From: Candidatus Hermodarchaeota archaeon
GTDB taxonomy: Archaea; Asgardarchaeota; Hermodarchaeia; Hermodarchaeales; Hermodarchaeaceae
Direction of reading: 5' to 3'
Length of the DNA: 52,849 nucleotides
NCBI GenBank assembly: GCA_016840065.1
Contig: JAEOTB010000032.1
Span: 1 to 52,849, forward strand
Shown here: in pieces, positions 34,036 through 43,118 of the stretch
Layout: each line of letters begins with the position of its first letter
Position numbering within the stretch: the stretch's first letter is position 1
Position numbers and translations under genes: made by a program
Notes under the pieces: generated by a model
The model's database searches: none
Told to the model about the DNA's origin: nothing
The model's input: only the letters and a program-made list of their open reading frames with translations

Positions 34036-35028
34036 CTAGTGGCCTGTATAGAAATCTTCTACCTGACGATGAGAAGGAAGGCTTGTCATTGCACCTTTTT
34101 TTGTGATAGCAAGAGCGGCGACTGCGCTACCTTGCTTTACTGCTCTTTTCAATGGGAGCCCTTCAACAAGCCCTGCGATTAACCCTGCGTTGAACGCGTC
34201 CCCTGCACCAGTCGTATCCACTACTTCAACAGGAAAGGCAGTCTGCTGAAATTCTTCGACGGTGCCATCTGAAGAGACTTTCACCACATGTACACCATCA
34301 GATCCCTGTTTTATGCAAATTACCCGTGGACCTTGTTCCAGAATCTTGTGAATGGCTTCTTGGAGATCTTGAGTTTCTGTGAGTAGAAGTAACTCTTCGG
34401 TTGACGGCAGGAAGAAATCGGTAAGAGGTAAGATACGTATGACTTCTTGTCTGCACTCACCGATACCTTCCCTCCATAGGTCCAGGCGGAGGTTTGGATC
34501 GAAGGTCACAGTGGCACCACTTTCTTTTACAATTTCAGCTGCTCGTCTTGTAGCCTGTCGAGCTGGTTCACGTGTAAGGCTCACTGAGCCAATATGAAGG
34601 AAATTCGCCTGCATTAGCCATTTACGAGGTAATTCCTCCTGAGCGAGTAGGAGGTCAGCACATGGATCTCGGTAGAAGAAGAAGTCAGGCTTTCCAGTGG
34701 AGGAGAGAGCTACGAAGGCGATTGCTGTGGGTGCTTCTGATGTCGTGAGTAGGCTCTGTGTATTAACACCATTTGATTGAAGTGTCTCTCTGAGGAATCT
34801 ACCGAATTGGTCGTTACCAACTTTGCCGATAAATCCACAGGATATACCTAAGCGAGCCAAGCCCACTGCTACATTAGCTGGCGCACCGCCAGGACATTTA
34901 CGGAAACTTGGAACAGTCGTTAATGACCCCTGTGTATCAGCTATAAAATCTATCAGCACTTCGCCAAGGCAGAGAACACTCGGTGATGATGAATCATTTG
35001 GTGCCAAAGACAATGTAATTTCAACCAT
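34036..35028 (-). CDS. PfkB-family carbohydrate kinase (fructokinase/ribokinase-like)
   Basis: 330 residues. CPGGAPANVAVGLARLG is the N-terminal PfkB signature, and VVDTTGAGDAFNAGLIAGL the C-terminal signature with the catalytic aspartate and anion hole. DPNLRLDLWR is a further family block. These kinases phosphorylate sugars, typically fructose, ribose or 2-keto-3-deoxygluconate, using ATP. Gly-rich N-terminus and overall layout are nearest to fructokinase- and KDG-kinase-like members, but the sugar is uncertain. It follows the RNase Z-like gene on the same strand by 15 bases, and its stop is 7 bases from the convergent rpo5 stop. No clear ribosome-binding site precedes the ATG. Confidence 0.9.
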   Translation of the reverse strand: MVEITLSLAPNDSSSPSVLCLGEVLIDFIADTQGSLTTVPSFRKCPGGAPANVAVGLARLGISCGFIGKVGNDQFGRFLRETLQSNGVNTQSLLTTSEAPTAIAFVALSSTGKPDFFFYRDPCADLLLAQEELPRKWLMQANFLHIGSVSLTREPARQATRRAAEIVKESGATVTFDPNLRLDLWREGIGECRQEVIRILPLTDFFLPSTEELLLLTETQDLQEAIHKILEQGPRVICIKQGSDGVHVVKVSSDGTVEEFQQTAFPVEVVDTTGAGDAFNAGLIAGLVEGLPLKRAVKQGSAVAALAITKKGAMTSLPSHRQVEDFYTGH

Positions 35029-35043
35029 TAGATTTTGTTCGAC

Positions 35044-35823
35044 CTAGAAGTTAAACGTCATATTATCTTTGGCAATGAAAAGCTTGCCGCTAAAGTGAAG
35101 ACGTACAGCAGCCCTAATTGCTCGGGAATTCCGGAGACGAATACCAGAGAGATGAATAAGAATCAAGGCGTCTACGTTAGCACGGGCGGCATCAGCACCA
35201 GCATTTTGTGGCGTCGAATGACCTTTTCGAATAGACAGTAATCGACCAGTAGCAAACGTAGAATCATGAAACCATGCGTTGGCATCTTGGGCCATAGTTA
35301 GTAGTGTAGGACACCTTGGGCCAGTATCTGGAGTAATTATCACACGTTTATCACCCTGGCAGAAGGCATAGCCTGCCGTTAGCGTAGTATGACATGCGGC
35401 TGCTGCTCTTACCTCGGTTCTTGAAGCCGAGAGCCAATCGATGACACATGGTATATCTGGCGTAAAGGGTTGAATCTGGACAAAAGAGGGAATCTTGTTA
35501 TGATTGAATATGCGTATAATTTGGTGGATGATTTGAACTGTGTTTACTGGACAGACTATTTTGAGAGGATGGGTTCGCCTCATACGGCGCATCCGTCGGA
35601 TAAGGGCACCAATGAATCCGACATGATCGGGGTGGTTATGTGTTATGTAAATTCGTTTGGTGTAGAGAACGTCTTTTCGAAAGCCCATTATTCTCCAAGA
35701 GCCTGCGTCAACAAGTACTGCATCACCTCCCCCGAGATTTAGGAATAGACTTGTCCAACTGCGGCGGAGGGTTGGAAGGAAAGATGAACTACCAAGAACA
35801 GTAACCTGCAATTTATTAAACAT
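35044..35823 (-). CDS. Metallo-beta-lactamase-fold hydrolase, RNase Z-like
   Basis: 259 residues. ITHNHPDHVGF is the HxHxDH metal site, followed by ACHTTLTAGYAF (third histidine and GY), ITPDTGP (aspartate ligand) and a C-terminal KGHSTPQNAGADAARA with HST. That set resembles the tRNA 3'-processing RNase Z/ElaC class, though the N-terminal and exosite portions are shorter and the protein could be a related MBL enzyme. Since the tRNA in this window encodes its CCA, 3' trailer cleavage would have to stop short of it, if this were tRNase Z at all. The gene lies 15 bases before pfkB on the same strand. Start ATG at 35823. Confidence 0.7.
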   Translation of the reverse strand: MFNKLQVTVLGSSSFLPTLRRSWTSLFLNLGGGDAVLVDAGSWRIMGFRKDVLYTKRIYITHNHPDHVGFIGALIRRMRRMRRTHPLKIVCPVNTVQIIHQIIRIFNHNKIPSFVQIQPFTPDIPCVIDWLSASRTEVRAAAACHTTLTAGYAFCQGDKRVIITPDTGPRCPTLLTMAQDANAWFHDSTFATGRLLSIRKGHSTPQNAGADAARANVDALILIHLSGIRLRNSRAIRAAVRLHFSGKLFIAKDNMTFNF

Positions 35824-35865
35824 CTCAAGTTGATGGTTTTTCTTTGCCCCAGAAGAAGATTAGGA

Positions 35866-36462
35866 TTATTTGGTGGTCTTGGGTTCCTCTCCAGTAGAAG
35901 CCGACGCAATTACTGAAACAACCTCGATTAAGCTAATGCTATACAGTAGGGAAGCAAGAAGCCATTGTTTGCCCTCAGCAACTCTGCATAAGATTCGATA
36001 ATAGATTGGAGGTGGATATTTTCTGAACTGAATACGAGCAACTACAGAGGCGGGAGTGCGAAGAAAAGCCTCAGTTGGTGTTACGTGAATGAAATGAGCG
36101 ATTGTTTTTCGTTGAGCGTCTCGAAGAGGAAAAACACCCTGAGAAGAGTGTAGAAGAGAAAGGATTTCCACATCCTCTTCATACAACCTGTAAATCCTTG
36201 AAGAACCTATAGGGACAATTTTCACCACGAGTTGCCTTTCCTCATTGGCCTCGATCTTATAAACGAGGTAGCGGATTTTTGGTGGCAAACGCTGGACAAT
36301 CCGAAAAACGAGGTCTCCTTTCTCGTCGGTGACTCGCAGAAACCCTCCAATAGGATGAGGTCTGGGCTCGATTGTATAGTGCTTTAAACTGGACTGCTGT
36401 GGTTCAGGTACACTAGCAGGATTGGATGAAGCCATTGGTTCTGTGATTTCCTCCTTTTCCAT
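35866..36462 (-). CDS. Uncharacterised protein coupled to the DUF4139 pair
   Basis: 198 residues. A polar, Pro/Ser-rich N-terminus (about 30 residues) precedes a beta-rich core. In it GGFLRVTDEKGDLVFRIVQ, YLVYKIEANEERQLVVKIV and RIYRLYEEDVEILS form repeated strand-like units, loosely reminiscent of LURP-one/tubby-type or scramblase-like barrels. That is only a visual impression and I do not claim the family. A hydrophobic stretch near residues 168-190 may be a membrane anchor, followed by a polar C-terminal tail. The ATG directly abuts the stop codon of the upstream DUF4139 gene, so translation is coupled and a functional link with that pair is likely. Confidence 0.6.
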   Translation of the reverse strand: MEKEEITEPMASSNPASVPEPQQSSLKHYTIEPRPHPIGGFLRVTDEKGDLVFRIVQRLPPKIRYLVYKIEANEERQLVVKIVPIGSSRIYRLYEEDVEILSLLHSSQGVFPLRDAQRKTIAHFIHVTPTEAFLRTPASVVARIQFRKYPPPIYYRILCRVAEGKQWLLASLLYSISLIEVVSVIASASTGEEPKTTK

Positions 36463-38085
36463 CTAGGGTAATGGAGGTACAATTCGTGTACCCCGCGGGA
36501 ACTCGACATCAAATCGGTAGGTGATTTTCTCTTCACCCTCAGCTGGAATCTCAAGTTCCCAAGTGAGAACTCCTAATTGATCCTTGTTGGGTTTGGGAGT
36601 GATTTTCCTGTCACCTACTTTTATTATTTCTGAGTCACTGTGAGGTATCCTGTCCATTATCTTGATTGGGCTCAGTTTCTTCCTGAAACTCTTGATGACT
36701 AGCTCGTAGCGATATTCTCGTGACACCTTTCCGCGAGTCAATCCGCTCTTCTCAGCACCCTTCCCAACCAACTTCTTCTCAACCTTGAGATCATAAGTGA
36801 ACCGCGTACCCACATCGACTTTCTCGTGAGGCGCAATGACTTTGAGAACTGTTTCCCCGAGGTAGTCGTCACCACTATAGACCTTTGCTTTGCCTGGGAG
36901 CATTATCGAGTCGCCGTTCTCTACTGTAGTAACTTCTATAGCTTCCGCAAAGTCTGTTGCATTCCAGAAGTATCTGCGTTCAGCGGAGAGTTTAGTGTGA
37001 CTGGTCCGGAACTGGTGGGGTTCCCCGTCGGCAGGAATCTTTACTGGCTCTGGTAGTACAAAGACAAAGACCCCTCCCACCTCAACAGCTGTTGCAGTTG
37101 CTTGGTCCATCTCTGGTGGCGGCGCAGTAGGAGCTAGTGCTGGCCGATCTCCCATCCCAGCAAGGAGTTCTTCACCTTCGTCCGCTGCACCACTTTCCGC
37201 CTTTTCCTTTGCCAGCCTTCTTCTTACACGAGTAGCTCCTGCTGCAGGAGTAGGTGGTGGGGGAACATACTCCCTTAGAAGGTAGGGGTGTGGCTCAGTA
37301 ATTGTGGCTGGTCGACTAGAAGCAGTAGAAACTGTGAGCCGGACATCGTTCCAATCCTCAAGAGTATTATTCCTTACCACTGAATACATCGTGATTTCGG
37401 CTTCTTCCTCTTTCAGATCAATGTCATACGACGGAACCCATAACGCCCTTCTGACGAAATAGGTGATGTTGAACTCGCACTTACCAGCCTTTTCTGCCTC
37501 TACATTCAATAGAATAGTGTTTGTGACCTCGTATTGTTGTACCGTGCGGCGGAACTTGGTTATCTCCCTGTTGATGATAGCTAATTCCTTCTGTGTGGCC
37601 TCTAATTTATCCTGAACCTGTAACCGGGTATTCGCCAGTTTCTCAAGTTGAGTAGTTGTGAGCGTTTCCAGTGTAGATATTTGAGCTGTATCGCTTTCAC
37701 CAGCGGGAATCCACCTAGAAAACTCGGCAGCCGACTTTTCCAGTACTTGAGCGAAAAATTTCTCACGGTTTGATATTCGAGAAAGTTCTCGCTCAATTTG
37801 TTGTTTCTGAGTTTCTAGTTCTTCTTTCTGCTTGACAAGCTTGTCTAGTTTGGCAAAGCCAGTAGTCTCCACGGTAGTGTCCACTGTATCGAAGCTGATT
37901 ATTGAGGCGTACCCTCTTCCCTTAACTCGTACACTTTCCTTATCAAGAAATTGTGTAAGCTTCGGAACACCAAGTTTGTGTACGCCAGGTTGTAGGGTGA
38001 TTGAACCGCTGCGTTCGACGCGGGCACCATCGCGGTAAACTGTGACCGCGGTAATTTTTGTCTTGATTTCTGGTAATTTCTCCAT
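36463..38085 (-). CDS. DUF4139/DUF4140 protein (mucoidy-inhibitor-A-like), copy 2
   Basis: 540 residues from ATG 38085, which has AAAGGTGAT just upstream; the GTG at 38094 inside that site is a false start. The N-terminal DUF4140-type domain (about residues 8-90) starts with TAVTVYRDGARVERSG. A coiled coil (about 85-185) follows with KQKEELETQKQQIERELSR. The C-terminal DUF4139 region is recognisable by FVRRALWVPSYDIDL, RNNTLEDWNDVRLTVSTA and the closing beta-domain KSFRKKLSPIKIMDRIPHSD. A flexible Pro/Ala/Glu-rich linker (about 268-325) sits in the middle. Function of this family is unknown. It is the tandem duplicate of the next gene upstream. Confidence 0.85.
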   Translation of the reverse strand: MEKLPEIKTKITAVTVYRDGARVERSGSITLQPGVHKLGVPKLTQFLDKESVRVKGRGYASIISFDTVDTTVETTGFAKLDKLVKQKEELETQKQQIERELSRISNREKFFAQVLEKSAAEFSRWIPAGESDTAQISTLETLTTTQLEKLANTRLQVQDKLEATQKELAIINREITKFRRTVQQYEVTNTILLNVEAEKAGKCEFNITYFVRRALWVPSYDIDLKEEEAEITMYSVVRNNTLEDWNDVRLTVSTASSRPATITEPHPYLLREYVPPPPTPAAGATRVRRRLAKEKAESGAADEGEELLAGMGDRPALAPTAPPPEMDQATATAVEVGGVFVFVLPEPVKIPADGEPHQFRTSHTKLSAERRYFWNATDFAEAIEVTTVENGDSIMLPGKAKVYSGDDYLGETVLKVIAPHEKVDVGTRFTYDLKVEKKLVGKGAEKSGLTRGKVSREYRYELVIKSFRKKLSPIKIMDRIPHSDSEIIKVGDRKITPKPNKDQLGVLTWELEIPAEGEEKITYRFDVEFPRGTRIVPPLP

Positions 38086-38111
38086 AATTATCACCTTTCC
38101 TTTCTACTCCA

Positions 38112-39737
38112 CTACGGTAACGGGGGTGTAATCTGTATTTCTTTGGGATACTCGACCTCAAACTCGTAGGTGATTTTCGTTTCTCCTCCTGCGGGTATGT
38201 CAAGTTCCCATGTTAAGATTCCGAGTCGTGTTTCAGAGGGTTTGGGAGACATTCTCTTATCATCCACTTTGATTTTCTCTGAATCGCTGTGGGGGATTCG
38301 GTCCATCACCTTGATGGAGCTCGCTTTCTTTCGGAAGCTTTTGATTGCGAGTTCGTAGGTGTATTCTCTTGAGACCTTCCCTCCGGTGAAGCCGCTCTTC
38401 TCTGCGCTCTTTTCCACTAGCTTCTTCTCCACTTTGAGGTCATAGGTGAATCGGATTCCGGTATCAAACTTTTCACGGGGTGCAACGACTTTCAGTACAG
38501 ACTCCCCTAGGTAGTCCTCTCCAGAATAGACTTTGGCTCTTCCTGGCAGTAATACTGTATCACCGTTCTTGATCTGAGTGGTTTCGATGACCTCGGCAAA
38601 GTCCACCGCGTTCCAGAAGTACTTGCGCTCTGCGGAGAGCTTTGTTTGGCTGATGCGGAAAGCGTGGGGTTCTCCGTCTGCTGGGACATTTACCATCTCA
38701 GGCAGAACGAAAACGTGTACTCCTCCTGTCTCTACTGCGGTCGCTGTTGCTAGCTTCATATCTGGTGCGGGAGCCGCTGGCTGTTCCATTGCGGTTGTTG
38801 CTATTAAATCATCTATGCCGTCCATTTCGGTTCTTTCCTCTTCTGGGCGTCTACTATCCCTCTTGGCTCTTGCCGCTCCTGTTCTTCTAGGTCTACCTTT
38901 TGGACGGGGTTTGTAAACCCGGAGGAGAAGAGGGTTAGGTTCAGTGACAACAGCAGGGCGGCTACTAGCTGTTGAAACGGTGAGCTTGACGTTCTCCCAA
39001 TCTTCAAGAGTATTGTTAATTACAACAGTGAAGGTGGTGATTTCTGCTGCTTCTTCTTTCAAGTCGATGTCGTAATTTGGCGCCCAAGCTGCACGACGAA
39101 CAAAGTATGTTATGTTGAATTCGCACTTGCCCGCTTTTTGGGCATCGATGTTGAGGATTATGGTGTTTGTCACTTCGTATTGTTGAACACTTCGTCGGAA
39201 TTTTTCGATTTCTCGTATAACAATCGCTAGTTCTTTCTCCAGCGCTTTTAATTCGGTTTGAGCTTTAGCTCGCTCCTTTTCTAGTTTCTCGAGATTAGTA
39301 GTTGTTAGAGTATCAATACTAGTGAGTTGGGCTACATCACACTCACCAGCGGGTATCCATCTAGAAAATTCAGTTGCCGAATTTGATAAAATTTGAGTGA
39401 AGAATTGCTCTCGTATAGTTATTCTTGCCAGCGTTTGATTGATTCTAGCCTTCTTCTTTTCAAAATCCTTTTGTTGCTTCACTAGTTTGTCAAGTTTGGC
39501 ATAGCCGCTGGCTTCAACGGTAGAGTCGACTGTGTCAAAGCTCAAGATTGAAGCATGTCCTCGACCCGACACTCGTACGCTCTCTTTGTCGAGAAAGCGT
39601 GTAAGATCAGGGATTCGTAGTTTGTGAGCGCCAGGCTTCAAAGTAATGGCGCCGCTACGTTCTATACGCGCGCCATCGCGGTAGACTGTGACCGCGGTGA
39701 TTTTTGTGTCGATTTTTGCCAGATCTTCCGTCGCCAT
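38112..39737 (-). CDS. DUF4139/DUF4140 protein (mucoidy-inhibitor-A-like), copy 1
   Basis: 541 residues with the same domain order as the following gene: TAVTVYRDGARIERSG, coiled coil, FVRRAAWAPNYDIDL, NNTLEDWENVKLTVSTASSR, Pro/Arg-rich linker (about 270-310), and KSFRKKASSIKVMDRIPHSD. The two copies are highly similar over most of their length but differ in the linker, which is basic (RPRRTGAARAKRDSRR) here and more acidic in the other copy. They probably form a heteromeric assembly through their coiled coils (inference). The ATG follows TTGGTGA. The two genes are 26 bases apart. Known relatives in bacteria are linked to cell envelope, but no mechanism is established. Confidence 0.85.
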   Translation of the reverse strand: MATEDLAKIDTKITAVTVYRDGARIERSGAITLKPGAHKLRIPDLTRFLDKESVRVSGRGHASILSFDTVDSTVEASGYAKLDKLVKQQKDFEKKKARINQTLARITIREQFFTQILSNSATEFSRWIPAGECDVAQLTSIDTLTTTNLEKLEKERAKAQTELKALEKELAIVIREIEKFRRSVQQYEVTNTIILNIDAQKAGKCEFNITYFVRRAAWAPNYDIDLKEEAAEITTFTVVINNTLEDWENVKLTVSTASSRPAVVTEPNPLLLRVYKPRPKGRPRRTGAARAKRDSRRPEEERTEMDGIDDLIATTAMEQPAAPAPDMKLATATAVETGGVHVFVLPEMVNVPADGEPHAFRISQTKLSAERKYFWNAVDFAEVIETTQIKNGDTVLLPGRAKVYSGEDYLGESVLKVVAPREKFDTGIRFTYDLKVEKKLVEKSAEKSGFTGGKVSREYTYELAIKSFRKKASSIKVMDRIPHSDSEKIKVDDKRMSPKPSETRLGILTWELDIPAGGETKITYEFEVEYPKEIQITPPLP

Positions 39738-39788
39738 TATTTTTCACCAACAATTATTGAAACAGAGAAGAATCTAGTAAGCCTAAGT

Positions 39789-39819
39789 AAAAAGTTTCTG
39801 TAACTCCTATGAGAAGGAG
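39789..39819 (-). terminator. Weak candidate terminator after the GH31 gene
   Basis: On the minus strand, CTCCT (complement of 39815-39819) pairs with AGGAG (complement of 39804-39808) around a 6-base loop, followed after about 10 bases by a T5 run. The stem is short, and the T-rich element could instead be the TATA box of the downstream DUF4139 gene. Confidence 0.3.
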
Positions 39820-39830
39820 AAAGGAAGCGA

Positions 39831-42254
39831 TTAGAGCAGGATACTGAGTTCTATTCGAGTTCGGGAATCAGGAAATTTGACGAGGAGGGTAAGGTCGTTT
39901 TCACGCCAATACCAGCCTAGATCTCCATCGTCTAGTTGGGTTGCATCCTTGTTCTGGGGAAGTGTAACATTGTTTAGAAGAACACGCGTTGGGCTTTTTT
40001 CAAGAGTAGGAATTGTGACCAAGTAATGGCGACTATCGGGAGCGTAGGAGCCTTCGCTTGGAAGGATTTCTAGACGAATTTCATCTTCTTCTGTGTAGCA
40101 CCAGTATTGAGTTATCGCCGATTTACCCAGTTGGTAGCCAAGAGTTTCACCGTCGTCATCATAATGCGGATATTCAAATGAACCATCGTGTGATGGAAAA
40201 ACGCAGAGGTGCAACGAGTCAACAGCTTCGCCTGTGTGTTGTACTACTGGCTGGAGTGGAATTATACTACCTTGGCGTACAAAAATTGGGCATTGATTCA
40301 TTGGTGCTGAAACGGTGATTGTGGAGGGACCAGTGTAGCGTTGGTTTGTGTGATAATCAATCCAGTGACCTGAAGGCAGGTAGACCTCTCGTTTTTCTTC
40401 ACCTTTGGTCAGAATAGGTGCTACAAGCAAGGATGGCCCAAGGAGGAACTCGTCATCTACCGAGTGACACTGTTCATCTGCTGGGAACTCGAGTATTAAT
40501 GGACGGATAATTGGAGTTCCTGTGAGCGAGGCTTCATGAAAGAGATCATAGAGGTAGGGGAGGAGCTTGTACCGCCACTCAATGAAGCGGCGACTGATTG
40601 CTTCCACCTCTTCATTAAACGCCCAGGGCTCCTGGTCCACTGTGTCCTTGTATGTGTGGTTGCGGCAGAATGGAGTAAATACTGCCATCTGTATCCAGCG
40701 CGTAAACAGTTCAGGTGTACAATCGTTGAAGAAACCACCTACATCTGCTCCTACAAAGGGAATTCCAGCCATTCCCAGATTGAGCAGCATCGGTATTGTG
40801 ACACGAAGATGATCCCATTTACTACTATTATCGGAGGTCCATAAAGCTGCATGGCGCTGAACGCCAGCCCACCCAGCTCTTGTAAGGACCCAGGGGCGCA
40901 TGTTGGGACGTAGTCGAAGCAACGCTTCAAAGGTCGATTGATTCATTAAATTAGGATAGATATTGTGGACAAGGGTGTGTGGATAACTTTGCCGCCCATC
41001 AGAGTGGACCACTTTTGCAAGCTCGTCATATTCTTGGTAGAGAAAGAGCTGCGGTTCATTCATATCATTCCAAATAGCATCAACACCCTGCTCAACAAGA
41101 GATTTGTGAAGATTTCCCCACCAACGCCTTACTTTGGGTTGCATGAAGTCAGGGAGTACAACAGCCCCTGGCCAAACTGTACCCACAAAGAGGTCACCAT
41201 CTCCTTTGCGTAAGAAGTAGTCATAAGCGAGTCCGTCTCTGTAGACAGGATAGTCTTCCTCCTGTTTGACACCGGGATCAATGATAACAACGCTGCGAAA
41301 TCCTTGTGAAGATAAATCAGATATTAGATTAGATGGGTTCGGGAAGGCATTCTTATCCCATGTGAAGACACGGTAGCCGTCCAGATAGTGAATGTCAAAC
41401 CAGATAGAGTCACATGGTATGCGGCGTTTTCTTAGCTCCTTGGCTATTTCTCGGATTCGCTTCTCATTGGGGTAGCTGTACCTACATTGATGATATCCGA
41501 GTGTCCAACGAGGTGGAAGAGGCATCCTTCCTGTTAGTTGGCTATAACTATAGAGCACCTGTTTTGGTGCTGGTCCGCAAATGAAGTAATAATCTAACTC
41601 GGTCTCATCGATGGTGATAGTGTATACTTCGGGGTCAGTGGCACCCATATCGAAAACACACTTGGCAGTTGTGTCAAAAAAGAGCCCGTAGGCTAACCCT
41701 TGACGAATAGCTACGAAGAAGGGAATGTTCACTGAGAGCGGATCTGTATCTGGTTGATAGGGGAAATACTGGTTCCACATTGTCATTTTAGAGCCGCGCT
41801 TGTCTAGTTGACCTCCCTTGTGTCCGAAGCCGTAGAAGTGCTCATTCACTGGTAGAACTTTGCCGCATTGAACCTGGACATTGTTTCCCCTCATCCCTAC
41901 TGGTAGTGAATCTTTGGTAAGCTGCTGGTCTTGAGCGTCATAGAATGTAAGGCGGCAGGGAGACCGGTTGATATAAACCTGTACTGCGGAGGTCTTGAGA
42001 CGCCAACCGGCTCCGTCTTCAAAGAACTCGATTGAACCAGTGCCGCGACGTAGCGATGGAAGAACTAGAAAAGATGAATCCTTAGGGAAAGTCTCTTCGA
42101 ACACTAGCCGAACGCGGATTATACCTTCTTGACGGACAGAAAGGCAGAGTATGGCATTCGTGCATCGGAATGTTACTGATTCACTCGCTACTTCAACGTT
42201 GAGAACGTCACCGATTTCAATGAAGGTTTGTGAAGTGGGTTCTTTTTCTGACAT
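39831..42254 (-). CDS. Glycoside hydrolase family 31 alpha-glucosidase/alpha-xylosidase
   Basis: 807 residues, normal for GH31. The N-terminal beta-sandwich domain (about residues 1-235) is followed by the catalytic barrel starting near PPRWTLGYHQCRYSY (about 248-262). The nucleophile is D397 in IWNDMNEP, and the acid/base region is WTSDNSSKWDHL. Substrate-binding Trp/Phe-rich loops include FVGADVGGFF. C-terminal beta-domains follow. The enzyme releases alpha-linked glucose or xylose from oligosaccharides; cytosolic, as no signal peptide is seen. The exact specificity cannot be told. It is preceded by the ECF-like gene by 35 bases, suggesting that uptake may be linked, and no regulator is adjacent. 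Confidence 0.93.
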   Translation of the reverse strand: MSEKEPTSQTFIEIGDVLNVEVASESVTFRCTNAILCLSVRQEGIIRVRLVFEETFPKDSSFLVLPSLRRGTGSIEFFEDGAGWRLKTSAVQVYINRSPCRLTFYDAQDQQLTKDSLPVGMRGNNVQVQCGKVLPVNEHFYGFGHKGGQLDKRGSKMTMWNQYFPYQPDTDPLSVNIPFFVAIRQGLAYGLFFDTTAKCVFDMGATDPEVYTITIDETELDYYFICGPAPKQVLYSYSQLTGRMPLPPRWTLGYHQCRYSYPNEKRIREIAKELRKRRIPCDSIWFDIHYLDGYRVFTWDKNAFPNPSNLISDLSSQGFRSVVIIDPGVKQEEDYPVYRDGLAYDYFLRKGDGDLFVGTVWPGAVVLPDFMQPKVRRWWGNLHKSLVEQGVDAIWNDMNEPQLFLYQEYDELAKVVHSDGRQSYPHTLVHNIYPNLMNQSTFEALLRLRPNMRPWVLTRAGWAGVQRHAALWTSDNSSKWDHLRVTIPMLLNLGMAGIPFVGADVGGFFNDCTPELFTRWIQMAVFTPFCRNHTYKDTVDQEPWAFNEEVEAISRRFIEWRYKLLPYLYDLFHEASLTGTPIIRPLILEFPADEQCHSVDDEFLLGPSLLVAPILTKGEEKREVYLPSGHWIDYHTNQRYTGPSTITVSAPMNQCPIFVRQGSIIPLQPVVQHTGEAVDSLHLCVFPSHDGSFEYPHYDDDGETLGYQLGKSAITQYWCYTEEDEIRLEILPSEGSYAPDSRHYLVTIPTLEKSPTRVLLNNVTLPQNKDATQLDDGDLGWYWRENDLTLLVKFPDSRTRIELSILL

Positions 42255-42289
42255 GCGTTCTCAACTGGAGTGTGGTGTTCAATTCCCTT

Positions 42290-43036
42290 TTAGCTTTCAT
42301 GTTCTTTGTTGAGGGGGACACCAATATGAGGAAGAAGCTGAAGTAATGAAAGCCCAACGGTGATTGTCATTATAGCCCCAAGGGTAACTTTGGTGGCAGT
42401 GATGACACCGGCTGTTAGCCACATGTATTGTAGTGCGTCGATTGTCAGTCCATAAAACACCCAGTAGGTTTGGCCTGGGATGAGGATGAAGATGCGTAGT
42501 AGGATGTCAGCTTCAAGCCCAATGAGCGCAGTGAAAAGGAGTAAGAGCAACTGGGACCGCTTCTCCGAAGTGGGCGACCACCCGAGATTTGTACAAAGGG
42601 TGAAAAGGAGAACCACTGCGAATCCCATCAGGCAATCCCAAATGCCTACGAGCGGAAGCGCCCAAGACACAGGCGATAAGAAGTAACCTACTAGTAGGAA
42701 TGAGTAGATTCCCAAGACTGGTCGCCATCGCCGTTGATAGACAAAGGCTGCCATTGCTGCACCTAATGGAGCACCTAGCATGAATATGAACTCGTAGGGG
42801 TCGCGGAAATAGATGAAATGCCCAAGGAGGGTGCCAAGCCCTACACTGTATGCACCAATGAAGGGACCTAATATAACGCCGACAATCGGGCTTATGAGGA
42901 AAACCCAAGAGTCCCAGATACCAGCATAAGGTAAAATCCCTATTGAAGGCATAATATCGAATACTGCAACTAAAGCTGTTGCAACACCAAGGAATGCGAC
43001 TAAGATGCTACGGTTCCTTGTAATTGCTAGCGCCAT
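42290..43036 (-). CDS. Membrane protein resembling an ECF transporter S component
   Basis: 248 residues with six or seven hydrophobic segments (about residues 10-30, 40-70, 82-100, 108-130, 135-155, 162-182 and 195-240). The segment GVILGPFIGAYSVGLGTLLGHF resembles the G-P-x-x-G-x-x-x-G-x-x-G region of ECF-type substrate-binding membrane proteins. The ATPase and T subunits are not next to it, as often for group II ECF systems that share one energising module. The ligand is unknown; being just upstream of the GH31 gene suggests, weakly, a sugar-related or vitamin-type substrate. A TATA-like box sits so close to the ATG that the message may be leaderless. Confidence 0.55.
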   Translation of the reverse strand: MALAITRNRSILVAFLGVATALVAVFDIMPSIGILPYAGIWDSWVFLISPIVGVILGPFIGAYSVGLGTLLGHFIYFRDPYEFIFMLGAPLGAAMAAFVYQRRWRPVLGIYSFLLVGYFLSPVSWALPLVGIWDCLMGFAVVLLFTLCTNLGWSPTSEKRSQLLLLLFTALIGLEADILLRIFILIPGQTYWVFYGLTIDALQYMWLTAGVITATKVTLGAIMTITVGLSLLQLLPHIGVPLNKEHES

Positions 43037-43057
43037 GCCCCGAATACAAATGGGTCA

Positions 43058-43066
43058 TAATTTAAA
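43058..43066 (-). promoter_or_regulatory. TATA-like element giving a likely leaderless transcript
   Basis: On the minus strand TTTAAATTA is centred about 26 bases before the ATG at 43036. That is the usual TATA-to-start distance in archaea, so transcription would begin at or next to the start codon. Confidence 0.45.
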
Positions 43067-43118
43067 CTCTGTTCTCACACCGAAATCAGTGATTGGTTAG
43101 AATTATGGTGTACCTAGG

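Noticed and set aside
36463..39737. Direct repeat of about 1.6 kb as a mobile element
   Set aside because: The repetition is at protein level with diverged DNA and no terminal repeats or transposase; gene duplication explains it.
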